5,541 bases of DNA from Desulfobacterales bacterium. Its GTDB lineage: Bacteria; Desulfobacterota; Desulfobacteria; Desulfobacterales; Desulfobacteraceae. The notes below the pieces were generated by a model. That model did no database searches and had not been told where the DNA came from. It worked only from the letters and a program-made list of their open reading frames with translations. Position numbers and translations under genes: made by a program. The stretch covers positions 1-5,541 of the forward strand of contig JAKSBM010000606.1 of the NCBI GenBank assembly GCA_022361135.1, written 5' to 3'. This document shows, piece after piece, positions 1 to 5,369 of this stretch (position 1 is its first letter; each line of letters begins with the position of its first letter).

Positions 1-704
1 ATTTCCCGTCGGGAAACGGGTTCTCCCAAGGCCTGTTCCAGGGCGATGGCATTGTGCTGGTATTGGTCCCCCTGGACCGTGTTGTTCACATTGATGCCGA
101 TGCCGATGAGGAGAAAGCGAAGCATGTCGGCCCGGGTTTCCATTTCCGAAAGCAGGCCCACCAGTTTCTTTCCCTCCAGCAGGAGGTCGTTGGGCCACTT
201 CACCCGAACATCCAAGTCAAATTGGGAACTCAGGGTGCGGGAAAGTACCAGGCCGGCGGCAAAGTTATAGAGGTATGCCAGGGGGGGCGGGGTATCCGGG
301 GTGAGGATCAGGGTGAACCAGAGCCCCCCCATATCCGAATCCCATTTCCGGTTCAGGCGACCCCGTCCTTTGCTTTGGTGTTCGGCCACCACGCAGGTGA
401 GGTGTGCCGCCCCTTCCCGGGCCAGCTCCCTGGCCCGGTCCATGGTGGAGGTTAACTCGGGGTAATAGAGAATTCGATCCCGGAGCTCCGGGGAAAAGCA
501 GAAGGGGTGGAGGAGGTCACGGGCGTGGGCCAGGCGATACCCCTTGGGGCCGGATTTGATGTCAAACCCTTTGCCCTTCAAAGCATTGATGTGTTTCCAC
601 ACCGCCACCCGGGAAATTCCGGTGCGTTCGCTGAGGCGGACCCCGGAAATGGTATTTTCACCGGCGTCGTATATGTGTTTGAGTATCTCTGTTCTTTTAT
701 CCAT
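1..704 (-). CDS. birA: Biotin--[acetyl-CoA-carboxylase] ligase and biotin operon repressor BirA (C-terminus outside window)
   Basis: This gene makes the cytoplasmic enzyme that joins biotin to ATP, giving biotinyl-AMP, and transfers it to the lysine of biotin carboxyl carrier proteins. Versions with an N-terminal winged helix-turn-helix also repress biotin genes. 234 residues are visible with no frame break; the rest lies beyond position 1. Residues about 1-60 form the DNA-binding domain, with an HTH around 18-45 (LSERTGISRVAVWKHI) and a wing ending KGYRL. The catalytic domain carries the biotinyl-AMP loop GRGRLN at 113-118 followed by RKW, then KWPND at 169-173 and IGIGINVNN at 200-208. These match the order of motifs in E. 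coli BirA (GRGRRG, KWPND, GAGIN). The ATG at 704 puts the HTH at the usual distance from the start, but the Shine-Dalgarno is weak (an AAAAGG about 16 nt upstream). A BirA-type operator lies just upstream. Confidence 0.95.
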   Translation of the reverse strand, partial: MDKRTEILKHIYDAGENTISGVRLSERTGISRVAVWKHINALKGKGFDIKSGPKGYRLAHARDLLHPFCFSPELRDRILYYPELTSTMDRARELAREGAAHLTCVVAEHQSKGRGRLNRKWDSDMGGLWFTLILTPDTPPPLAYLYNFAAGLVLSRTLSSQFDLDVRVKWPNDLLLEGKKLVGLLSEMETRADMLRFLLIGIGINVNNTVQGDQYQHNAIALEQALGEPVSRRE

Positions 705-713
705 AATTTCGTT

Positions 714-746
714 TTGTTAACCTTTTGTTTTTGAGGTAGTTAACAG
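714..746. promoter_or_regulatory. Probable BirA operator upstream of birA
   Basis: Two half sites in inverted orientation, TTGTTAAC (714-721) and GTTAACAG (739-746), are separated by 17 bp. BirA operators known from E. coli and predicted in many bacteria have TTGTWAAC/GTTWACAA half sites with nearly this spacing (18 bp between the equivalent octamers in E. coli bioO, from memory). The site begins 9 bp upstream of the birA ATG on the minus strand. A possible minus-strand -35 TTGACC (765-760) would place its weak -10 at about 742-737, inside the operator, so binding would block transcription. The encoded protein carries the matching HTH domain, so negative autoregulation is the simplest reading. 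The half-site match and spacing are seen directly; binding and the promoter are inferred. Confidence 0.7.
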
Positions 747-976
747 AAAGGTGGGGGCAGGTCAATCTTTCTTTTGACCGGGATGCCATGGTGAAACCAT
801 TGCCCCCTGACCGTTTCGGGCAGTGAACGAGGTGGGATGGCCCCGGTGAAAGATGGCTTTGGAGGGGATCCGTTCCCTGATATGGAAATCCTTTGTAAAC
901 AAAGGGATGGTGGGGGGTTATTCCCATAGATTAATGAAAGTTTATTTTAAATAATTGATTTGTTTAAAAATATAGA
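747..976. other. Intergenic region with no supported gene; contains AT-rich tract and short palindromes
   Basis: No convincing gene is present on either strand. The short minus-strand ORF across 697-927 lacks a Shine-Dalgarno and has no recognisable motif. Visible structures are an inverted repeat GGTCAA-N8-TTGACC (760-779), a near-perfect 16-bp palindrome CCTTTGTAAACAAAGG (890-905), and a strongly AT-rich stretch at about 928-976. The AT-rich stretch runs directly into the cold-shock promoter and could act as an UP element for RNA polymerase alpha subunits. The palindromes may be operators but cannot be assigned. Confidence 0.6.
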
Positions 977-1004
977 TTGACTTTCCCCGGTCCTGTGGTA
1001 TTGT
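977..1004 (+). promoter_or_regulatory. Sigma-70-type promoter of the cold-shock gene
   Basis: The -35 element is TTGACT (977-982, 5 of 6 to consensus). After 16 bp comes the -10 TATTGT (999-1004, 4 of 6), preceded by TGG, which makes an extended -10. AT-rich DNA lies immediately upstream. Transcription would start near 1011 and give a leader of about 120 nt, similar in style to the long leaders of E. coli cspA-family mRNAs. Confidence 0.6.
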
Positions 1005-1015
1005 CATATCCTCGA

Positions 1016-1033
1016 TTCCCACGATGTGGGGAA
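1016..1033 (+). promoter_or_regulatory. Stem-loop at the 5' end of the cold-shock leader
   Basis: TTCCCAC (1016-1022) pairs with GTGGGGAA (1026-1033) around a GAT loop, with one bulged G. It would form within the first 25 nt of the predicted transcript, a position where stem-loops often stabilise mRNA. The octamer ACGATGTG occurs at 1021-1028 and again at 1033-1040. The sequence pairing is direct; any role is inferred. Confidence 0.45.
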
Positions 1034-1081
1034 CGATGTGTTTTCTTCTTAAGGTGTATATTCCAGGAACTATGGTCTGTC

Positions 1082-1123
1082 CTCCTAAAGCTAGAAACGT
1101 GTGATTTATATTTTTTTTAGGAG
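1082..1123 (+). promoter_or_regulatory. Leader hairpin that can sequester the cold-shock Shine-Dalgarno
   Basis: CTCCTAAAG (1082-1090) is complementary to TTTTAGGAG (1115-1123), giving eight Watson-Crick pairs plus one G-U pair around a 24-nt AU-rich loop. The 3' arm contains the whole Shine-Dalgarno core AGGAG (1119-1123), 8 nt before the ATG at 1132. In this fold the ribosome site is hidden. A competing leader structure, RNA polymerase kinetics or temperature could therefore decide translation, as known in principle for E. coli cspA. The pairing is seen in the sequence; a thermosensor role is inferred. Confidence 0.55.
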
Positions 1124-1131
1124 ATGCCGAC

Positions 1132-1335
1132 ATGGCCAACGGAATTGTAAAATGGTTTAACGAATCAAAGGGTTTTGGATTTATCGAGCGTGAAGACGGT
1201 GGAAAGGATGTATTCGTACACCACACCGGAATCAATGGCGCCGGGTTCAAGACCCTCAACGAAGGGGACCAGGTTTCCTTCGATATCGAAGAAGGTCAGC
1301 GTGGACCTTCTGCCAAAAACGTAACTGTCCTCTAG
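1132..1335 (+). CDS. CspA-family cold-shock protein (single cold-shock domain)
   Basis: The product is a 67-residue protein made only of one cold-shock domain, the usual family length. These five-strand beta-barrel (OB-fold) proteins bind single-stranded RNA and DNA in the cytoplasm and melt RNA structure, acting as RNA chaperones; some are cold induced, others constitutive. The sequence opens with the family signature [15 protein letters not shown]. It holds RNP1 (KGFGFI, residues 13-18) and RNP2 (VFVHH, 27-31), and ends with the typical [10 protein letters not shown]. The start at 1132 has a good Shine-Dalgarno (AGGAG at 1119-1123, 8 nt away). It is a single-gene unit, with its own promoter and long leader upstream and a strong terminator after the stop. 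Which paralogue this is (cspA, cspC, cspD and so on) cannot be told from sequence alone. Cold induction is plausible from the leader but not shown. Confidence 0.97.
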   Translation: MANGIVKWFNESKGFGFIEREDGGKDVFVHHTGINGAGFKTLNEGDQVSFDIEEGQRGPSAKNVTVL

Positions 1336-1336
1336 T

Positions 1337-1369
1337 CGCAATCCCCAATTAAGTGGGGATGCCCTTGCG
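1337..1369 (+). other. Stem-loop in the cold-shock 3' untranslated region
   Basis: TCCCCA (1342-1347) pairs with TGGGGA (1354-1359), with a further A/T pair possible at the base. The flanking CGCAA (1337-1341) and TTGCG (1365-1369) can pair as an outer stem with a one-sided bulge. No U-tract follows, so it is not itself a terminator. It lies between the stop codon and the terminator and may protect the mRNA 3' end or serve as a processing site. Confidence 0.45.
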
Positions 1370-1383
1370 GGATAGAACGAATT

Positions 1384-1427
1384 AAAAGTCTCCTTCCGAA
1401 CTTCGGATGGAGACTTTTTTTGTTTTT
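1384..1427 (+). terminator. Rho-independent terminator of the cold-shock gene
   Basis: AAAAGTCTCC (1384-1393) pairs perfectly with GGAGACTTTT (1409-1418). The stem continues inward as TCCGAA/TTCGGA after one T-T mismatch, and a T-rich tract (to 1427) follows. This is a strong intrinsic terminator 48 bp after the cold-shock stop codon, separating the gene from the lipoprotein gene downstream. Confidence 0.9.
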
Positions 1428-1552
1428 GGGGGTGGGTTAGTAAAAAAGAATCGCTGAAATCCTTGTGTCTAAAGGGATGCAATGGTAAGTCAAATGCTCG
1501 TGTGATGTGGAAGTTGAGCTGAGTTTGATTGATTTTGCTGAAAGGACAGATG

Positions 1553-2263
1553 ATGAAGAAGATTTTATTGGTTCTGGGATTGGGTCTTTTGATTTCCGGT
1601 TGCGTGGGCGCCTCCAAGGATGTGGCCATGTACGGCACCTCTGCCAAGGATAAAAAAGCGGCCTTGGAATTTACCAAGGTTGGGGTTACCTCGTCCTATA
1701 AGTTGGAAGGGTTAGCCTCGGGGAGTTATAAGAGTTACGGCATCGAAGCCGGGCTGGGCTATTATTCCGGAGCAAAGACCATTAAAATTTCCGTGAACAA
1801 GGCCCGGAAATGGGATATCGCCGCCAAGGCCAGGAGCCAGAGCTTCAAGGCCAAGGGCCTATCCGTCTCCCTGGATAATCCCTATGTGGGGGATGTGAAG
1901 CAAGGTTCGAAAAAGATCGGAACCATCGGCATCAGCATGCCTAAATTCGATGGAAAACGAAATGTGCTCAAGATGGCCGGGCTGGATACGGTGGTGAACC
2001 GGAATCTCAAACTCAAGGGCGAGGCCAAAATTCTGGGCAAACGCTATAAAATCGCTTCGGTCTACAAAAACGCCGCAGGTGAAAACTTGAGCCATCCCGA
2101 TGGGTATAAGGTGGTCAAGGGGAGTACCACCCTGGGTCGGGTCAAGGTGGGGAAAAATATGTTCGGCGGCCAGGAATTTGTGGTCTGGGTGAAATCCGGC
2201 CTGAAACCATTGGAGGAGCAGAGTGTTGTTTCCATCCTTCTGGTTTGTGGGTGGGCCATTTAA
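1553..2263 (+). CDS. Putative lipoprotein of unknown function, basic and lysine-rich
   Basis: I do not recognise this family. The 236-residue protein begins with a short lipoprotein signal (MKKILLVLGLGLLISGC), with lipobox ISGC and the lipidated Cys at 17. The next residue is Val rather than Asp, which by the enterobacterial rule favours sorting to the outer membrane. The mature part is rich in Lys and Gly, with many alternating polar/hydrophobic stretches (for example KTIKISVNKARKWDIAAKA, 76-94) that suggest beta strands. It ends in a hydrophobic tail (VVSILLVCGWAI, 225-236). The ATG at 1553 was chosen because AAAGGA (1541-1546) lies 6 nt upstream; the adjacent ATG at 1550 is possible. A TTG at 1529 would add eight residues ahead of a normal signal peptide and is less likely. 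I see no clear promoter in 1428-1552. A terminator follows at 2291-2319. Confidence 0.8.
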   Translation: MKKILLVLGLGLLISGCVGASKDVAMYGTSAKDKKAALEFTKVGVTSSYKLEGLASGSYKSYGIEAGLGYYSGAKTIKISVNKARKWDIAAKARSQSFKAKGLSVSLDNPYVGDVKQGSKKIGTIGISMPKFDGKRNVLKMAGLDTVVNRNLKLKGEAKILGKRYKIASVYKNAAGENLSHPDGYKVVKGSTTLGRVKVGKNMFGGQEFVVWVKSGLKPLEEQSVVSILLVCGWAI

Positions 2264-2264
2264 A

Positions 2265-2276
2265 TTCGGTACCGAA
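2265..2276. repeat. 12-bp perfect palindrome
   Basis: TTCGGTACCGAA is a perfect inverted repeat starting one base after the lipoprotein stop codon. It lies upstream of the terminator and of the phzF-family gene. It could be a regulator site or simple chance. Confidence 0.5.
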
Positions 2277-2290
2277 GCTTGGAAATGATG

Positions 2291-2319
2291 GGCGGTATCC
2301 TGGGATGCCGCCTTTTTTT
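2291..2319 (+). terminator. Rho-independent terminator between the lipoprotein and PhzF-family genes
   Basis: GGCGGTATC (2291-2299) pairs with GATGCCGCC (2304-2312), including one G-U pair, around a 4-nt loop. Seven T residues (2313-2319) follow. It fits as the end of the lipoprotein transcript. It lies only 27 bp before the next start codon, so any transcript that reaches the PhzF-family gene from upstream must read through it. Confidence 0.85.
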
Positions 2320-2346
2320 ATCTGCAGCCAATGGAAAGGGGGACAT

Positions 2347-3246
2347 ATGACGGAATATAAATTGTACCAGGTGGATGCCTTTACCCAGACCCGGTTTTCG
2401 GGTAACCCCGCCGGGGTGGTTTTGGATGCCCGGGGATTGGAGGATGCGCAGATGCAGGCCATTGCCCGGGAGATGAACAATTCGGAAACGGCCTTTCTCT
2501 TCCCCGGTGATGGAGATAATTGTGACGGGGAAATCCGTTATTTCACCCCCACCATGGAGGTGCCGGCCTGTGGTCACGCCACCATTGCGTTGCTCCATGC
2601 CCTTGCCCTTGATCAGGATCTGGATGATTGCATTTTACGGATGAAAACGCGGATCGGGATTCTCCCCCTGGGGATTCAACGGCGGCCAGATGGCTATCAT
2701 TTGCACATGACCCAGGGTGAATTTGCCATGGATGAGCCCCTGGACGGGGATACCCACGCCCGGATAATGAACGCCCTGGGGCTCTCTTCGGGGGATATGG
2801 ATGAACGCTGCCCCGTTCAAATGGCCGGGACCGGCCATGGCAAGGTCATGGTGGGGATTCTCCAGCGGGAGCGTCTCCATGGGATTTCTCCGGATCTGGC
2901 GGCCCTGTCCCGGATCAGCGGAGATACCGGATACAATGGGTTTTATGTCTTCACCCTGGATGCGGAACCGGGGTTTCTGGTCCATGGCCGGATGTTTGCC
3001 CCGGCCTCGGGCATTGCCGAAGACCCGGTCACCGGCAATGCCAACGGCCCCTTGGGGGGATATCTTCTGGCCCATGGGCTTGCCCGGGCCCGGGACGGAG
3101 TGTTTTCCTTCCAGGCCCGCCAGGGGGAAGCCATGGGACGGCCCGGAAGCATCGGAGTCCAGGTGCGACTGGATGGGGACCGGGTGGTGGAAACCCGTCT
3201 GGAAGGCCGGGCCGTTGTGGTTTTCCAGACCCGATTAAAAATGTAA
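2347..3246 (+). CDS. PhzF-family isomerase/epimerase
   Basis: The 299-residue product belongs to the PhzF (phenazine biosynthesis PhzC/PhzF) superfamily, which shares the diaminopimelate-epimerase fold. Members catalyse isomerisations and epimerisations of small metabolites without cofactor, but most, such as E. coli YddE, have no known substrate. Length and motif order are normal. The N-terminal half has QVDAFTQTRFSGNPAGVV (8-25), the proposed catalytic Glu in NNSETAF (Glu47) and PACGHAT with His77. The C-terminal half carries GIAEDPVTGNANGPLGGYL (222-240), including the conserved Asp226. From memory, the position equal to Ser213 of Pseudomonas PhzF is Asn231 here. No phenazine genes are nearby, so phenazine synthesis is not implied. 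The start at 2347 has a strong Shine-Dalgarno (AAAGGGGGA, 2335-2343); in-frame codons further upstream would overlap the lipoprotein gene and the terminator. Confidence 0.95.
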   Translation: MTEYKLYQVDAFTQTRFSGNPAGVVLDARGLEDAQMQAIAREMNNSETAFLFPGDGDNCDGEIRYFTPTMEVPACGHATIALLHALALDQDLDDCILRMKTRIGILPLGIQRRPDGYHLHMTQGEFAMDEPLDGDTHARIMNALGLSSGDMDERCPVQMAGTGHGKVMVGILQRERLHGISPDLAALSRISGDTGYNGFYVFTLDAEPGFLVHGRMFAPASGIAEDPVTGNANGPLGGYLLAHGLARARDGVFSFQARQGEAMGRPGSIGVQVRLDGDRVVETRLEGRAVVVFQTRLKM

Positions 3247-3284
3247 GATCATGGTTTTTTTCAAATGAAACCCATTCCATTGCC

Positions 3285-3313
3285 TTGAAATCCGCCGGCC
3301 CCTGGGGTATGGG
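3285..3313 (+). promoter_or_regulatory. Weak candidate promoter for the alpha/beta hydrolase gene
   Basis: TTGAAA (3285-3290) is followed after 17 bp by TATGGG (3308-3313), a poor -10 with 3 of 6 matches. It lies in the 115-bp gap between the PhzF-family gene and the hydrolase. No terminator is visible after the PhzF-family gene, so the two may instead be co-transcribed. Confidence 0.25.
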
Positions 3314-3361
3314 GAAGGACGATTCCCATTGAAATAACCGAATTACAGATAAGGAGTTCCC

Positions 3362-4210
3362 ATGGAAGAGCGCAGTGTGGACGTGGTTTGTTCGGATGGT
3401 TATTCAATCTCAACCCAGCTGTATGATCCCCGGGCGGATATGTCCAGGGGCGGGTTGATCCTGGCCAATGCCCTGGGGGTGCCCCAGGGGTTTTACAGGG
3501 CCACGGCCCGGTATTTCAGTGGTTTGGGCTTCCGGGTCACCACCTTTGATTACCGGGGAACCGGGGCCTCTTTGGCCGGAGACCCTTCAACCCTGCGGCT
3601 GGAAGATTGGGGACTCAAGGATCTGGATGCCGTCATCGCCCGGGCCCAGGAGCGGGATGAAAAGGTTTTTGTCATGGGCCACAGCGTGGGGGGGCAATTG
3701 TGTCCCCTGGCCCCCCGAAGTCGAGACCTCAGCGGCCTGGTTCTTGTGGGAGCCTCTTTTCCTCTCTGGAGTCGCTGGACCTTTCCCCGGAATTTATACA
3801 TGCTCTTTTTCTGGTATGGCCTTTTGCCGGCCCTGGCATTGGGGCGGAGCCATTTCCCCACCAGGATGCTGGGACTCTCCAAGGAAGACATGCCCGTGGG
3901 CTTCATCCGGCAATGGGGCAAATGGGCCCGCAGGGACGGATATGTGACATCGCCGGATCTGGGTATTGATATTTCCGGGTTTGAGGCCTTCCAAGCCCCG
4001 GTATTGAGTTGGGGGTTTGACGACGATACCTATGCGCCCAAGGCCAATATCCAGCGCCTCCACCAGGCCCTTCCCCATTCAGATATCCAATTGCGGTTCA
4101 TGGCGGGCCGGAAAATCCATGGGTCGGGAATGGGCCATTTTGGGTTTTATAGAAAGGCGAGGGCCCGGAAGCTGTGGGATGAGACCGCCCAGTGGCTCTC
4201 CGGTTGTTGA
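3362..4210 (+). CDS. Alpha/beta hydrolase (resembles the COG4757 group)
   Basis: The 282-residue cytoplasmic protein has an alpha/beta hydrolase fold, with no signal peptide. After a first strand (DGYSISTQLYDP, 12-23) come the segment LANALGVPQGFYRATARYFSGLG (34-56) and FDYRGTGAS (62-70). The nucleophile elbow is GHSVGGQ, with Ser108. The acid is probably Asp221 or Asp222 in FDDDTYAP (219-226), and the base His259 in MGHFGF. The pattern NA-GVPQ-YR, DYRG-GAS, GHSVGGQL-PL, EDD-YAP and GHFGF closely resembles predicted hydrolases I associate with COG4757 (from memory). Their substrate is unknown; esterase or thioesterase activity is likely. A hydrophobic cap segment spans 145-160. The start at 3362 has AAGGAG (3351-3356) 5 nt upstream. 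The gene converges on the sulfurtransferase with 6 bp between stop codons, and no terminator is seen there. Confidence 0.93.
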   Translation: MEERSVDVVCSDGYSISTQLYDPRADMSRGGLILANALGVPQGFYRATARYFSGLGFRVTTFDYRGTGASLAGDPSTLRLEDWGLKDLDAVIARAQERDEKVFVMGHSVGGQLCPLAPRSRDLSGLVLVGASFPLWSRWTFPRNLYMLFFWYGLLPALALGRSHFPTRMLGLSKEDMPVGFIRQWGKWARRDGYVTSPDLGIDISGFEAFQAPVLSWGFDDDTYAPKANIQRLHQALPHSDIQLRFMAGRKIHGSGMGHFGFYRKARARKLWDETAQWLSGC

Positions 4211-4216
4211 TTCAGA

Positions 4217-5257
4217 TCATTTTTCCGGTTGGGGCGTGGGATGGTTTTCCATGCTCCAGATCATCCATCCTCCGTCCATGTTCTGGATTTCTTTCCACCC
4301 CGCAGCCCGTGCCAGGATAAAGGCGACACTGGAGCGCCATCCCGTACCGCAATAAAATATGGTTTTCCGGCCCTTGGCTCCCTTGGTTTCCCACTCCCGG
4401 GCCAGTTCCGCCGGGGGCTTGAACCGGGCGTCGGCCTGGAGCAAGTGTTCCACATTCCATGGGGTGGTGCCGGAACCGATCCAGAGGGAACGGGGGATGC
4501 GCCCCTTGGTGGGGATGTAGGAGTAGGGGGCCCAGACTCCGGAAAATTCCGGCCAGGTCCGGGTATCCAGCAGGTCAACCGGAGCATTTTGGCGTACCAG
4601 GTTTCGCACCTGGTCGATGTCGGCCTTGTATTGGGGGCGACCCGGCCGTGTCAGGCCGAAGCTATTTTGGGGGCGGCGTTGCACCGGTGTTGTTGAGACC
4701 GTAAATCCGGCATCCTTCCATGCGGTTAATCCGCCGTCCAGGATGCGGACATCGGCCACCCCGGCGTAGAGCAGGGTCCAGGTGAGTCGGGCGGCGGCCA
4801 GGATATCATGGCTGGTGACCATGACCCGGCTTTCCCGGGTAATGCCCATGTGGGCCAGGGCCGGAAGAAGAAACCGGTCGGGATAAATCCGCCAATGGTT
4901 CCGGGGCAGGGTTTGGTCCGGTGAGATGCCCTTGGCCAGATCCTCTTCCTGTGTGGTGCTCCTCCCCAGCTTTGCCCCCGGGGTTCCCCGGCGGGCGGGA
5001 AAATGATCATATTCGATTTCATCGGTGTTGATGTGGATGGCCCCGGGCACATGGCCCTTGTCATAGGCCTGGGATGCATCCCCCCAGGAGACTTCCACCA
5101 CCATCCAGTTTTTCTTGTCTTCCCGGAGGCGGTCATGGACCCATTGGGGGGAGACCCGAAGGTCCATGGGCGGCTCTGTGGCGGCGGTCGCTGGGGGCGC
5201 CCCCAGGGCTGTGGCGAGGAAAATTAAAATGGGTATCAAAACAGTTGTGGTCTTCAT
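4217..5257 (-). CDS. Exported two-domain rhodanese (thiosulfate sulfurtransferase-like)
   Basis: The 346-residue protein carries two rhodanese domains and is probably periplasmic. Rhodaneses move a sulfane sulfur from donors such as thiosulfate or polysulfide through a persulfide on an active-site Cys. Residues 1-26 form a signal peptide (KTTT, then a hydrophobic core, then an Ala-rich end near ATAA). The first domain (about 35-190) contains DKGHVPGAIHI (67-77) and LDGGLTAW (173-180), but has SHDILAAAR where a Cys loop would sit. It therefore appears non-catalytic, as usual for the N-terminal half of tandem rhodaneses. The second domain (about 212-340) has DTRTWPEFSG and the active loop CGTGWRSS, with Cys303, the only Cys I find in the protein. 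The start at 5257 has AAGGAG 6 nt upstream and a promoter about 35 bp further up; the ORF extension to 5302 would add 15 residues before a normal signal peptide. Confidence 0.93.
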   Translation of the reverse strand: MKTTTVLIPILIFLATALGAPPATAATEPPMDLRVSPQWVHDRLREDKKNWMVVEVSWGDASQAYDKGHVPGAIHINTDEIEYDHFPARRGTPGAKLGRSTTQEEDLAKGISPDQTLPRNHWRIYPDRFLLPALAHMGITRESRVMVTSHDILAAARLTWTLLYAGVADVRILDGGLTAWKDAGFTVSTTPVQRRPQNSFGLTRPGRPQYKADIDQVRNLVRQNAPVDLLDTRTWPEFSGVWAPYSYIPTKGRIPRSLWIGSGTTPWNVEHLLQADARFKPPAELAREWETKGAKGRKTIFYCGTGWRSSVAFILARAAGWKEIQNMDGGWMIWSMENHPTPQPEK

Positions 5258-5292
5258 GGTCAGCTCCTTCCTGTGTAACGGATTGCCGGGCC

Positions 5293-5322
5293 ATTCTGCC
5301 ACAGGGTGGGACAGGATGCCAA
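5293..5322 (-). promoter_or_regulatory. Sigma-70-type promoter of the sulfurtransferase gene
   Basis: Read on the minus strand, the -35 is TTGGCA (5322-5317, 5 of 6) and, after 18 bp, the -10 is CAGAAT (5298-5293, 4 of 6), preceded by TGG as an extended -10. Transcription would begin near 5286, leaving a leader of about 29 nt with a clear Shine-Dalgarno. Confidence 0.55.
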
Positions 5323-5323
5323 T

Positions 5324-5338
5324 TGATCCTTTTGATCA
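5324..5338. promoter_or_regulatory. Inverted repeat next to the sulfurtransferase -35
   Basis: TGATC (5324-5328) and GATCA (5334-5338) form a 15-bp inverted repeat with a 5-bp centre. It ends one base from the -35 box on its upstream side, which is a typical place for an activator. The same stretch can also be read as two direct TTGATC copies (5323-5328 and 5332-5337). The half sites resemble FNR/CRP-family TTGAT, but the spacing does not fit the FNR consensus. Confidence 0.4.
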
Positions 5339-5369
5339 GAGGATTCCTGGGTATTGTATTTTTCTATGG

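Noticed and set aside
760..779. GGTCAA-N8-TTGACC inverted repeat as an operator
   Set aside because: Only 6-bp arms, no known consensus matched, and the arms may just reflect a -35-like TTGACC; kept only as part of the intergenic description.
697..927. 76-codon minus-strand ORF upstream of birA
   Set aside because: No Shine-Dalgarno, no recognisable domain, composition unlike the neighbours, and it overlaps the birA start and the BirA operator.
1165..1677. 170-codon minus-strand ORF
   Set aside because: It runs antisense through the cold-shock gene, its terminator and the lipoprotein start; a frame shadow with no support.
2264..2349. Cluster of common restriction sites (GGTACC, AAGCTT, CTGCAG, CATATG) looking like a cloning polylinker
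   Set aside because: The sites are spread over 80 bp, embedded in a natural terminator and ribosome site, and flanked by continuous native-looking genes; chance is the better explanation.
3250..3275. Terminator after the PhzF-family gene
   Set aside because: The possible ATGGTTT/AAACCCAT stem is weak and bulged, and the T run lies in the stem rather than after it.
5293..5325. Sigma-54 promoter (TGGCA on the minus strand)
   Set aside because: The GC element of the second half (TTGCA) is missing at the required spacing; a sigma-70 extended -10 reading fits better.
5323..5338. FNR box
   Set aside because: The TTGAT and ATCA halves are separated by 7 bp rather than the 4 bp of the FNR consensus.
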